Source: Pocillopora verrucosa
Taxonomy: Eukaryota > Cnidaria > Anthozoa > Scleractinia > Pocilloporidae
Assembly: GCF_036669915.1 (NCBI RefSeq)
Contig: NC_089312.1
Coordinates: forward strand, 21,179,904 to 21,243,903
Length of the DNA: 64,000 nucleotides
Reading direction: 5' to 3'
The notes under the pieces are model-generated. The model had not been told where the DNA came from. It saw only the letters and a list, made by a program, of their open reading frames with translations, and did not search any database. Shown here piece after piece: positions 26,091-42,820 of this stretch. Position 1 is the stretch's first letter, and each line of letters opens with the position of its first letter. The position numbers and the translations under genes are program-made.

Positions 26091-29000
26091 ATGGAGACCG
26101 TTTCAGGGATACCCCTGGTCGACTTTTCTGCCATGAGCGTTGAACACGAAATGGTATCATCATATTCAGATGACCAAGTGCTAGAGATAGCGAGGCAGAT
26201 CCACCAAGCTTTCAGCACTGTTGGATTTGTTTACCTAAAAAATCATGGAATCTCGCAAAACACGGTGAGGAAGCACTTCTTAAGAGTTCAATTTTTGCAG
26301 AAATGTGATTTTCCCGAAATATTTTACAGGAAATGATAATGATGACACAAATCTGGAGAAAAAATATTAAAAGACTAGCACACAAGACACATACGGTCCC
26401 GGTTCTGCTCTACCAATACAGATAATTTGTGAGAAAGCATATTGATGTTGATAAAGTCTCTTGCCTCCGCAGCCAAAGAATTACACTGATACTGAATAAT
26501 GAAGACGTGTTTACCTGAATTATAGTTTAATCTTGGGCCCATTTTTGCACCACAAACTGCAGCTGTTCATGAAATCCTTGTATTTGTTTTCCTAATACAG
26601 GTCGATGGAACGTTCGCTGTCATGGACAAATTTTTTACACTTAGTAAAAACCTCAAAAACAAGTATGGAAAGAAGGGCGAGTTGGACTCAAATGGATGGG
26701 AAGCTTTGGGAAGAGAAATGTAAGTAAAAATGTTTTATATGACCTAGAGATCATCAAATTAGCACCTGTTATGCAGCTAGAGCCACTTCTCAATCCTTGA
26801 GAAGGGGCATGGGGTAGGGAAGGGACGCCGAGACTGAAATCTTTTTAAGAGGTATTGTTTATTTTGATGCACATTGAGCTAACTCTACGGAAACTATACA
26901 GAACATAAACAGCACTTAATTGATTAAATCACCAAAAGAAAAAAACACACACATACACAATCCAAATTTGAGGGATCAGGAACAACAACCAACTACTAAT
27001 AAATCCTATATAATCTAGATACACTTTGTGTCAATTTCTTAGGAATCTAATCTCCATATTGATTGCAAAATTATTGCGTTAATTAGATTAGTGATACAGC
27101 ACTTATCAGTTATATATTTGATTATAATTTCAATTTGATACATTTTTATGCAATTCTAATCGATATCTGCCTGCTTCTTACCAGCACTGACCCAACAAAG
27201 CCAGGTGACCTAAAAGAATCTTTTGATATCAGTGCTTTTGACGACAAGAAATTTGTAAGTGCAACCCTTTGATAATTAATTTGTACAGATTAAACCAAAC
27301 AATATCAATAAAATTAGGTCTCCTGGAAATTCATTAAAACAATCATAGTTTCAGGTCATTACAATTTTTCACTTTTTCTATCATTTTAATAAAAAAATTT
27401 TATTTGAGATATAAATCAAACAAAATTTATGTTTTTAATTTTTTCCTGTTACAGCATTGGCCAACAGAAGTTCCAGAGCTCCAATCAGCAGTTAAAAGCC
27501 TCTTTGATCTTCTTAGTCATCTTGGAGATAGGGTGCTGAGTGCAATGGCTATTGGCCTTGGTTTGGTAAGCACTTGTACAGTCAAATGATTTTTGTATAT
27601 TGTGTATTTCCAGAAAATATCCATACCCCCACCACGGAGGGAATTTCATATAGGACCCCCCCCACCCCTTTGGATTTTCCATTTTGGGGTAGCAGTGGTA
27701 GCCCCCCCACCCCTCTGGAATTTCCAAAGAATTTTCTACCACCCCCTATACCCCCTGGAAATATATTTTTTTCTCATAGCAAACAACAAACAAGAGGGTA
27801 TTTAATCATCTGAAACATACTGGTATGCTTTTGATTTCACCAAAGAAAGTAATGAATTAAAAGGGTATAACTCTCTTCCATGCTGAGCAAACAACAAGGT
27901 ATAACAGACACCCAGTCATGAAACTGAAGGATGATAACAAAATAACTTGTTCATGATCCCCAACTTTAAAGCTGTTTGCAAGGAAAGTTCATTGTGTACA
28001 CTTGTACTGATGTTAATTGTACTGAGTTCAAAGGAGGAAACTATCATTTCTTCTTCTGTAGAGTATGCTTAGTTCAAAACTATTTTGGGTTGTTCCACTG
28101 AAACAAAATTGATGAAAGAAAGATATAGTTTTAATCTTACTGCCCACTTGAGTTATCATACTTCTCTAAAAAATTTCTGACCAAATTCCATGAAAATAGC
28201 CCGCAGATGTCTTTAAGAGTTATTACAAAGATGTTGGAACACGCAATGGAACAGCTCTTCTGCGCTTCAATTATTACCCAAGAATAACTGACATTGAACA
28301 CATAAAGCCTGGTCAAATACGATGTGGAGAGCACACTGACTATGGTGGAATAACTCTCCTATTCCAGGATGATGCAGGAGGACTGGAGGTTAAGTATTTA
28401 TAAATGCCTCAGTTCATTTGAAATTTGGTATTTGAATATGAGAGTACAACTTGTGGAACTTTCAATTTTGTCATTGTTAGAGTCCCTTCTCACTGTTTTT
28501 GTATTTCAATACTAATCATTAGGTTGTCAACAGAGAGAAGAAGTTTGTCCCTGCAACTCCAATTCAGGGTACAATACTTGTCAACATTGCAGACTTGATG
28601 CAAAGATGGACTGCAGATAAATTTGTGTCAACGGTAATAGACTAGTGTATATAGTGAAGTTTTGTCCCACATGGGACCATTGTGCCCTAGTGGGAAAGAA
28701 TGTTCAAGGTGCACTCGGAAGTTTTTGATAAAGGGTTTAAATCTAAAGCTTCTGAAAAGCGTATCTCCTAATCATGAGACTCAACACTTCCTCTCTTTAT
28801 TATCAGTATAGAATTCAGGTCATCACTTCATCTTATATACAAAATGTACTAGTTCTTATAACCTACCATAGGTTAGAACTAATTTGATTCACAGGCATTG
28901 GTGAGGCTAACTATTATTTAGAGCAACATTGAAAAGTATCTGAACCCAAAGAGTTCACCCTAATCCAGACTGGGCTAGTCTCCTGATTAAAATTGTCTAC

Positions 29001-29204
29001 AATCCCCCCTCAATTTTACAGGTTCACAGAGTCATAATTCCAGAGGAGGAGCTCAAGCGAAGAACCCCTAGACGTTCTGTTGCATTCTTTTATGATCCTG
29101 ACTGGAATGCTAAGATTACTTGCTTGGATGGTTCAAACAAATATCCACCAATCAAATGTAGCAAATACGTCTCGCAAGTCATGACAGGCACTTTCAGCTT
29201 CTAA
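26091..29204 (+). CDS. Fe(II)/2-oxoglutarate-dependent dioxygenase, isopenicillin-N-synthase-like family
   Basis: Seven exons: 26091-26264, 26601-26719, 27185-27254, 27455-27565, 28200-28388, 28523-28633 and 29022-29204, giving 318 residues, the usual family length. The N-terminal block (IPLVDFSAM, then FVYLKNHGI) is the DIOX_N region. The catalytic core shows GEHTDYGGITLLFQD with iron ligands His203 and Asp205, the distal ligand His260 in VHRVIIP, and the 2-oxoglutarate-binding R-x-S (Arg275, Ser277) in RRSVAFFYDPDW. Such enzymes couple oxidative decarboxylation of 2-oxoglutarate to oxidation of a substrate. Animal members of this subfamily are poorly characterised, so no substrate is assigned. 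No signal peptide or membrane segment is visible, so it is probably cytosolic. It is head-to-head with PWP1. Confidence 0.92.
27590..27775. mobile_element. C-rich short element in a dioxygenase intron
   Basis: Between exons 27455-27565 and 28200-28388, repeated 'cccaccccttTGGATTTTCC / cccacccctctGGAATTTCC' blocks are bounded by tatttcca(g) at the left and, reversed, tggaaata at the right. Long C runs alternate with ttttcca words. It looks like a small MITE-type repeat, with class uncertain. Confidence 0.4.
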
Positions 29205-30351
29205 TCATTTTAAGAGAACATTTTGTAACTGTAATTGACAAGTAAAGGTATAACTAGGAAACACATGTTTTTAAGTTGGCACTAAGTAGGAATTAAAAGA
29301 CTCGCCACCTTTCAAATTATAGTTACAAACAGGCCAGTCAAAAAATATCGTAAATCAGTGAGAGTAGATTATTTTAGTTTCCAATGAACTCCTTCACACA
29401 ACTATATAGAATCAACATTAATTAGGAGGAGTATATTAGGGGGGTTCTGAACACCACAATTCCACAAAAAAAATTGGCAAATACTACAATATTGCAAAAA
29501 AAATCATCAAATACCACAATACTTTAAGAACAAGTTGAACCTCCATGACATGCAAAAACCATTACTCTATATGTTACGTTTAGAGCAAATAACACAGAAA
29601 TAACAATTAAGAATTGGTTAATGACTGTTATGTCTGGTAATTGTTAATTTCAGCCCATTTCCAAAACAGTTGGAAAATGGAAAAGGTACAGAAAACAGTT
29701 GATACTATTGTACACATTGCTGAAAAACCACATCCTACAGTATAGAGGATACTGCAATTCAAGACTAAAAATTACAGAAATACCACAGAAAAATTTGTCT
29801 AATACTGCAATACTGCAAACCCCAGTGTCCCCTTCAGTTAGCGAATATTATAATACTCTTCTTGAAAGTCAAACCATCCACTGTGTATATTAGATAAAAT
29901 TTGCCTTAAAACATCTTGGTCCTTCAACTTTACTCAACTTTGGCTATGTGAACTTTCCTGTAATCATACTATAGCTAACAACAAATGTATTTATTAGAAG
30001 TTACCATTTCAAAATGTACTATATTTAAACTGAAACTTCTGAATAAAAGCAATAGTACATGTATAAATACCAACAATTGTATTCTGAGCAAAAAACCAAT
30101 TCAAAACCAAAAACTACATTATACAACAGAGTGAGTATTTCCAACTCTATAACAGGTGGCATGGATGAACCAGAGAAGAGAAGACTGCATTGGGGATGCA
30201 ACATAAGAATTTCATAGTTTTGCAATAAGGTAACAACAGAGGAAATTTGATTGGTTAAATCCTGCAGGACTCCTACAGCCCCCTACTAGTTTTCCTGAAA
30301 ATTACTACTGAGTGCATAATCCTCTATCATTACATTGTATTCCATCACCAA

Positions 30352-30500
30352 TAAATCTAACCTTGAATATGATAGCTATCTAATGAACACTACTTAAGCA
30401 GCAGTGATAAAAAAAGACCTCAAAAAATTCAGGCTTGTAAAGTATTTGAACCCACTGACCTCTGTGATAGCAGTGCAGTACTCTGCCAACTGAGCTAAAA
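30352..30500 (-). mobile_element. tRNA-derived SINE
   Basis: On the minus strand there is a consensus Pol III A box (TAGCTCAGTTGG, at 30486-30497), then a B box (GGTTCAAATAC, at 30442-30452) about 35 bases on, then a body with two T runs (TTTTTT, TTTTTTT) near 30410-30430. The order and spacing are those of a tRNA-type internal promoter, but the sequence does not close into a full tRNA, so I call it a SINE. Ends are approximate. Confidence 0.65.
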
Positions 30501-30555
30501 CACAGACTGAGAGATGGTCATTTTATTGGTTTATAATAAACCTGTGGAGTGATTA

Positions 30556-30890
30556 ATAAATGACAGTGAATATAGGAAAATCATATATGTGAACTGCTGA
30601 TTGCAACATAAATATCAGAGCGATCTTTGCAGTAACCCTACAAATATGCGTATATATAAAACACGTTATTGAAACAAACTTCTTTTAATGAGGAGGTATT
30701 GTTACTTATCAACAAACTCTTATAAATGACAGTGAATATATGAAAGTCATATATGTGAACTGCTGATTGCGACATGAATATCAGAGTGATCTTTGCAGTA
30801 ACCCTACAAATATGCATATATATAAAACACGTTATTGAAAACAAACTTCTTTTAATGAGGAAGTATTGTTACTAATCCACAAACTCTTAT
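30556..30890. repeat. tandem duplication, two copies of about 166 bases
   Basis: Copy 1 (30556-30721) and copy 2 (30722-30890) align throughout with only a few differences, for example gcgtatata versus gcatatata. It lies close to the SINE at 30352-30500 but does not appear to be part of it. Confidence 0.8.
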
Positions 30891-32064
30891 TTCAAATGTC
30901 CAAGTTCATGATGCTCTCCATTTGAGACAAATAAGCTCCATAAGGTGTGCCCAAATTTTTTTCCATTTGAGACAGGAAAAAAAATGGGTAACTCCCCTGT
31001 CTTCCTTAATCCCAATGACAAAGTAATTCAAACTCTCACACAAAAGGAAGTAACACAAATCCTGTACGCATAAGTCAAATAAGAGTTTAGTCTACCTTAC
31101 TAAAATGATACTTCTCTTTCTTCTTCTTGGATTACAAACAAAATATCAAACAGGGAATTGCATGATCCTGAGTTAATATACCAAATTACCAAACCAAATT
31201 AATAATATTAACCCTTCCACTCACAAGATCTCAAAATCAGTTTTGCTCACTGCCATTCATTTACTTCTTACAATATTTACCCTGACAATTCAGTGTTATA
31301 TAAAACATCTCCTTATAGCTTTCATTCTCCTCTTCACTTTTCTGATTGACAGTGCATTAATTTTGTAAGGAAACATTTCTTATTTGTCGCTGTTTGGTGA
31401 TAACAGGTTTAATCGCCTGAGTTTGTTATTCCAATACAATTCCACACTTCTCTGGAAGTCCTACTTTTGGTTCACTCTTTATATTCCAAATACTTTGGTA
31501 GATGTTGTAGGATGCTTCCTCTAATCTTGGAAAGGACATGGATACTCCGAAAAATAATTGCAAGAGAGTAAAAAATTCATATTGATTTCATAACTTGTAT
31601 CAAAAATTTCAGTATCAGTAGGTGTTGAACAAATTAACTCTCCAGATCTTCTTCATTAGCTGGTGCTAATAATGTTTCTTGGAACAACTTGACTCTTTAA
31701 TGTTTTATGACATAATTTGCATCTCTTTGCCACCACACTAATGATTTATCCTTCTAAAGTTATCAGAGATAATTCTCTCAAGCAAAGCACTTTTATTAAT
31801 TCTACAGCATTACGGCATCCTTTTGTAACTTAGATCATCGCCACCTTAAAAATTATATTTAATTGAATAAACATCTGAATCATATTAAGTATGGAATAAA
31901 ACTCCCGTGTCCACTGTAAACACAGTTTCAAACATAATGGTGGTTTTGCGGTTTCGTGTAAGCCATTGTCACTCCTGGGGTCTCTTAAATGGATTTTAGA
32001 ATGTCCAGGAGAAAAGTTCTGTTTCTTGAATCGTCGACGTAATTTTAATGTTTCAACACCATTA

Positions 32065-32799
32065 TTAAAGTCTGCCGAAAACGTGCTCCATCGTAGCCAT
32101 CATATTTCTCTCCATGTCCACAAACTGATCAAACACCGTGTCGAAGTCTTCAAAGCTCGTGAAAGCGAAAGGGTCGTATAAGTTTGGAACGCTGTTCCGT
32201 TGAGATCCACGATCTTGTCTTCGACGCCTTTGTCTTCTATTACTTGAAGGGCTTTGGGAAAAAAGGTATTCGTTTCCGTATAAATTATCGGCAAATCTGT
32301 CGAAATCGGCAGATAAAGGATCATCGCTGGAAACATCCATTCCAAAGAAATCTGTATTCCTTCTTCTGTTTGACCTTCTTGAAGTGTTTCCTGTGTCAGA
32401 GTAGTCTTGAAAGCCACCAAAAGATTGGAAGACCATGTTGAAAATATCATGAAAAGAAGAAGAGCCGAAGAATTCCCTGAAGACTTCTTCCGGGCTGCGG
32501 AAGTTTTGCGAGGAATTGAACATGTCGAAGTCGAAGTCTGCGGCAAATTCTCCCCCTCCGTTCGTTGGCCTGGCGGAAAGTCCTTCTTTGCCATATCTAT
32601 CGTATATTTGGCGTTTATCATTGTTAGAAAGAACTTCATATGCCTCAGAGACCAGCTTAAATTTCTCCTCGGCCTGTTCCTTGTTGTCGGGATTTTTGTC
32701 CGGATGCCATCGCAACGCCTGCTTTCGATAACCTTTCCTTATATCCTCTTCTGTTGCCGTTTTCGGGACTCCTAACACTTCATAGTAATCGTCGCACAT
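32065..32799 (-). CDS. DNAJB6/DNAJB2-like type II J-domain co-chaperone
   Basis: A single uninterrupted 244-residue frame from [20 protein letters not shown] to a TAA. The J domain spans residues 3-70 with the HPD triad at 32-34 (WHPDKNP), which stimulates Hsp70 ATPase. A Gly/Phe segment ([15 protein letters not shown]) and an [14 protein letters not shown] stretch follow, as in DNAJB6/DNAJB2, then an Arg-rich region and a short acidic and aromatic C-terminus (DTVFDQFVD). An in-frame ATG ten codons upstream (32829) is less likely, because family members begin a few residues before the YYEVLGV motif. The gene is intronless here, unlike vertebrate DNAJB6. It is head-to-head with the BTB gene. 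It probably acts in the cytosol or nucleus against misfolded protein. Confidence 0.9.
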   Translation of the reverse strand: MCDDYYEVLGVPKTATEEDIRKGYRKQALRWHPDKNPDNKEQAEEKFKLVSEAYEVLSNNDKRQIYDRYGKEGLSARPTNGGGEFAADFDFDMFNSSQNFRSPEEVFREFFGSSSFHDIFNMVFQSFGGFQDYSDTGNTSRRSNRRRNTDFFGMDVSSDDPLSADFDRFADNLYGNEYLFSQSPSSNRRQRRRRQDRGSQRNSVPNLYDPFAFTSFEDFDTVFDQFVDMERNMMATMEHVFGRL

Positions 32800-33519
32800 T
32801 GTGGAAACCGAATAGGCGATAAGGATCAAACTCCGCAGGGCTTTTAAGAAACCAGTAGTTCAAAAATGGACTCATCAGCGCATATCGACTCAGAAGATAT
32901 GCGCGTGAAGAACCTCGAGCAAACTGGGTAAACGTGAACAACTTAAACCGTGACGTCACAATTTTTCCATGTTTCTTGAAATCGCCCCACAATAATTTCG
33001 TTTTCGCGATAAAATTGGAAAAGTGTAAGTTATTTTTTCGAAATTACTATCGTTTTTCTAGTTGAGAAAAGGTATCTTTACCCGGAACATGATCATTATT
33101 GACGAAACCATTAGAAGTCCATGTCTCCATGTCCCCAACATCAACAACCTATGGCTTAGGGTCATGGAAAACATTTTAATTCAAACCTTCTTAGTATCAG
33201 CCGTGTGTCCATAAAGAATGTAATCCAGATAATTTTCATAATATAAATTTGTTATTTTCCATCGATTTCCTCTCCCACCCCTCCCAAACAATTGCAGCAT
33301 CTCAAGGTACATTATTTTGCATCTACGGGAAACGATTCATCTGGAAGGATCCCGTCTGCTTCCTGAAAACCGTCGAATGGAAATCGTATCTGCAACCATA
33401 TCTTCAGCTGATTTCAGTGGCATTTCTGGTCCATTAGAAGCTAATGAAACTTGTCAGACTTAGTTAGTGTTAGCAGTGACTCAACTGTGTATCTATGAAC
33501 GTCCTTCGAGGACAAATCG
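32800..33519. promoter_or_regulatory. divergent promoter region DNAJB / BTB gene with a CRE palindrome
   Basis: This 720-base gap lies between start codons of divergent genes. A perfect TGACGTCA (CREB/ATF palindrome) is at 32951-32958, 152 bases from the DNAJB start. I looked for paired heat-shock elements and saw none that is convincing. Nothing coding is supported. Confidence 0.45.
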
Positions 33520-39587
<6,068 letters not shown>

Positions 39588-40980
39588 TATCCTGAGCATT
39601 ATGTTATCAGGCATCAAGCATTGCTATACAGTAGCTGTTACACTGTTTATCAACAGCCAGCAGTTGAAATGTTGGCAAGCCAAGTTTTGTCTTGATTACA
39701 AAATATTGGCTGTTAACAAAGAATGGAGGGGTGACATGTAATGCTGCAAATTTTCAACGTATAGAAGTTGTGTGTAACCATGATATCAGTGTTCTCCAGA
39801 GATTTCTTAGTAAACAGACCTTATGGAAAAAAAAACACTAGGCATAAAAAATTAAAATTTGTTTCAGATCAAGATATGTATTTTACTGATTTGTCTAGTT
39901 GAAATAGCTGGTGCTTCTGAAACATGCAGTTGGGAAAAACACTAGTGAGCCACTTTTCTTTTGGAGAACACTTTGATATTGGTTAATTATTTGCAGGAAA
40001 ATTCCATCATTGCTCTAAATGAATAGAGGCATAGAAAATTTAAGTCTGTTGCGCAAATGGCCTTTATGCTACAATTTTTGCTCTAATTGTGGTGTGAGAG
40101 GCAAATAAAAGACTTCATTTTTATAAAGCGAAACTACAAGATATCATAGTTATCCTGATAAATATTTGGAAATATGGACAACTGAAGGAATTCCTTTCAA
40201 TTAAAAAAAATTCTTTATGAGAATTTTTATAATTGGTGATGTTGTAATTGTGGGACATTTCGAAATAGATGTGTTGTTGTAGTAATTCTTTTGGCTATGG
40301 GATTTTATTTTTAAGTGCTGCCGTCAATTTTATGAAAAAATAAAATCACACGTAGAACACATGATTATTTCCCAGAAGTTAATATATTGAATTTATTGTC
40401 TTTACCCAAAGTACATCTGCAGTGTCCTGTCGGTAAGCTGAGAGTATGTTACCAAGTTTCAATTCAGTTTGAGTTATTTTAAGCAAAACAAATTATCAAC
40501 AATAGCATTGAGCTGATATGAAAATTGTCTGTCTTAAAATGTTTAGTACAAGTAAAAGCTACATTTAAACGGGAGGGATTGCAGTCATTGTAAGAATTCA
40601 AGTGGTGAAGAATGAAATATTCATATGGAAAACTCCTGTTAACCCTACTGTATGTTTATTTGTTAGATTATAACGCTTATTTTAGGACATTTTTTTGTTA
40701 GAATTTGATACCGGACGTTAAGATGATACTGTAAAAAGTGAAGTTTCGTTAATTTTTAAAGAAAGACCTTTGTTTTGCTTGTTAGTTTATAGAAAGCTCA
40801 ATATTATTATAATAAAAGAAGGAATAACGTTTCAACAAGCCCAAAGGTGCGAGGGGGGATGTAGGAATCGGAGATGAAATGAGAAGAATAGAGGATGAAT
40901 GAACCTGCCCCTGAATGACCTGTTTTGGAGAATGTTCTTGGCTGAAATTGTTTCACTTCATGCCCCTAATCGAATCAGCT
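39588..40980. other. 3' region of the BTB gene and spacer to the Ig-receptor cluster
   Basis: AT-rich with no supported gene. Possible polyadenylation hexamers AATAAA/ATAAAA occur near 40104 and 40336. Both the BTB gene and the minus-strand tail exon at 40981 end towards this spacer. Confidence 0.4.
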
Positions 40981-41245
40981 TCAGTCTTCTATTTTGTCGT
41001 AGATGTGATCGTCACTCCCTGTACTGTTCAGAGTCTCGTAATCCTCGCTATGGTAAACAGAAACGTTTGCATGCGTGCTAACGGAAGAAGACTGGGTATG
41101 GCTTGATGTGATAGGCCTAATTTCTTCATAAATCGGGTCCAAGGATAATAAGTAATTATCCTCATCGAGGCTGTCTACAGCCTCGTCCAATGCCCCATGT
41201 GTCTCTGTACTTTCGATTTCTACGTTGTCTTTCTCTTTCTTGGAG
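40981..41245 (-). CDS. unattached cytoplasmic-tail exon with ITAM and YEEI motifs (possible alternative last exon of gene A)
   Basis: Open from an acceptor (ccattag|c) at 41246 to a stop at 40981; 88 residues starting SSKKEKDNVEIE, very acidic, without a membrane segment. Tyrosine motifs: DPIYEEI (41119-41130), then DYETL (41029-41040) and IYDKI (40990-41001). YETL-x9-YDKI fits the ITAM consensus YxxL/I-x6-12-YxxL/I, and YEEI is the known preferred Src-family SH2 ligand when phosphorylated. The block IRPITSSHTQS resembles IQPITSSHPHS in gene B's tail, so the exon belongs to the same family. It starts in phase 2 (ag|c), as do tails A and B, so it can follow the TM exon at 43962-44088 in frame; that path gives 347 residues. 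I found no TM exon of its own. It may be an alternative tail or a relic of a lost gene. Confidence 0.6.
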
Positions 41246-42820
41246 CTAATGGCGGGAGGAAATTTCAAATTAACGAGGAAGTTCAGGGATGGCCATACTC
41301 TAAGATTAAAAAGTAAAGCGCTTACTGGGGAGGAAATAAATATTTTTTCTGAGACTCACCCACGACGGTATAATTCTACGGTGATATGAGTTTCACGAAC
41401 TCTCGTCTTCTACTAGGCAGCTTTTGTGTGTGAGGTTACCCCCGGCCTCGAGGTCAAAGTTTTTAATTCTACAGATCTTAATTGCTCGGGGTGAAATGAA
41501 TGCGGAGGGAATAGTTAAACCAAAGTAATACAACTAAACTAGCCCAATTGTGGAGCCGTCATGGTAATTTCAAGCCGGAAAATCCACAAATTTCTCATAT
41601 AAGGTGGACTTACCTATAAATCGAAATTTAAAACAGTTTTTCGTAAAAAGTAAAACTCCTATAAAAGCACTGAGGCTTGCTATTAAAATAAAAGGAGACA
41701 AACCTTGCAAAGTAGACTAGAATAATGAGCTAAGGACGGATTTCACGATTGCAGTGTATCGTTTTTGTGATTTTCAATGACCTCATGTGCGATACAGCGA
41801 AATTATATACATGTGCACTCATGCAGACACAAATTTATTGTACGATGGTCTTCCTTTCAATAGGATTGCCTTATTCAGAATGAACCACAACGGCCAATGA
41901 GAACAAAGACACATTTCACAAGGATCCGAAGAGAGCCAAGCTCAAAATAAAACAGGCAAACTGTCTAAAGGGATAGAAAACACCATGTGTAAAATGATGA
42001 CTTATTTCAGATGGAGAAGACGACGTGAGCGAAGTTAAAAAAACTACCGAGCAACCCTGGTTGGCCAGTAGGAGAACTTCAAGTGCTAGTTACCTTATGC
42101 CCCCGTAACATCGTCTTTTTCTCTTTTCTTTTTTCCTCTTGTATGTTTGTGTTTGTATCTTTGTGTATAATCGTTTTGCACCACTTGTTTATTATAACAA
42201 CCGATAGACCTTAGAGTATTAGAACCGAGTTCTAGCCTGCAGAGCAGGCGTAATTTAGGCTAGCGAATGCTTATTTCATAACGAATATTATGGCCGCCAT
42301 CTTTGATTTTAATGGCGGCGGAAGACTGGGGAGAGGAAAAATTTATACCAAGGGGGCGGTCGACGGTCAAAAATAAGGAGAGGGGTAGAGGTAGAGGAGT
42401 GAAGAGGCGTCTTTTCTCCCCTCCCCCGCCCCCTACCCCCACCGTCCACTCTGACTGCAAATCAAAAATAGCCGGTCGGACAAACGATTGCAAGCTTTTA
42501 GCGTTAGCTCGCACTAACAAGACGCCTGCACTGCAGGGTAACCGAGCTCAAGAGGAGCAAATATCTGTAGGCCACTTTAAATCGTTGCAAAATAAACAAA
42601 AAGAGTGAAAAAAAAGAGCAAAGGAAAAAGGTTTGATTACTTGCTGTTGTATAATGTAGGAGTGAAGAGGCGTCTTTAAAAGACTTTGTTTCAGGCCTAA
42701 TGGCACTCAAATGTTTTTGCAATTGTGGCATATCTTTTTAATAACGTTTTGCAACAAAACTTAAACAAAAGAGTGCAAAAATCATAGCTTGCTTCTTAAA
42801 GTTCCGAGCTAGTCACTGTA
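41246..42820. other. spacer holding the left border of the segmental duplication
   Basis: No gene is supported. The duplicated segment starts at 41856. A MITE-like element occupies 42236-42538. A 20-base word (ggagtgaagaggcgtcttt core) occurs at 42395-42414 and again at 42658-42677. Confidence 0.45.
42236..42538. mobile_element. MITE-like element with CCTGCAG(A/T)GCAGGCGT ends
   Basis: The left end reads CCTGCAGAGCAGGCGT; the reverse complement of the right end reads CCTGCAGTGCAGGCGT. An imperfect 13-base direct repeat (aaccgagttctag / aaccgagctcaag) flanks it and could be a target-site duplication. The copy in unit 2 (from about 57493) has lost its right end through a 263-base deletion between the two 20-base repeats present in unit 1 at 42395 and 42658. 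Confidence 0.6.

Larger units (their letters stand above)
29205..32064. other. intergenic region between convergent dioxygenase and DNAJB genes, repeat-rich
   Basis: No gene is supported here. It holds a dispersed repeat at about 29440-29835 (recurring 'ataccacaatact', 'actgcaatactgc'), a tRNA-derived SINE at about 30352-30500, and a 166-base tandem duplication at 30556-30890. The rest, 30900-32060, is AT-rich with no recognised structure. Confidence 0.5.

Noticed and set aside
27590..27813. Proline-rich frames of 70-79 codons in a dioxygenase intron
   Set aside because: They arise from C-runs of a dispersed repeat; not a gene.
30407..30500. A possible tRNA gene
   Set aside because: A and B boxes are present, but the acceptor stem and anticodon arm do not close and a SINE body follows.
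32100..32639. Long minus-strand frame of 179 codons and plus-strand frames over the DNAJB gene
   Set aside because: Shadow frames of the J-domain coding sequence; the true frame carries the HPD motif and family alignment.
42303..42608. 101-codon plus-strand frame over the MITE at 42236-42538
   Set aside because: It lies in a non-coding mobile element and is disrupted in unit 2.
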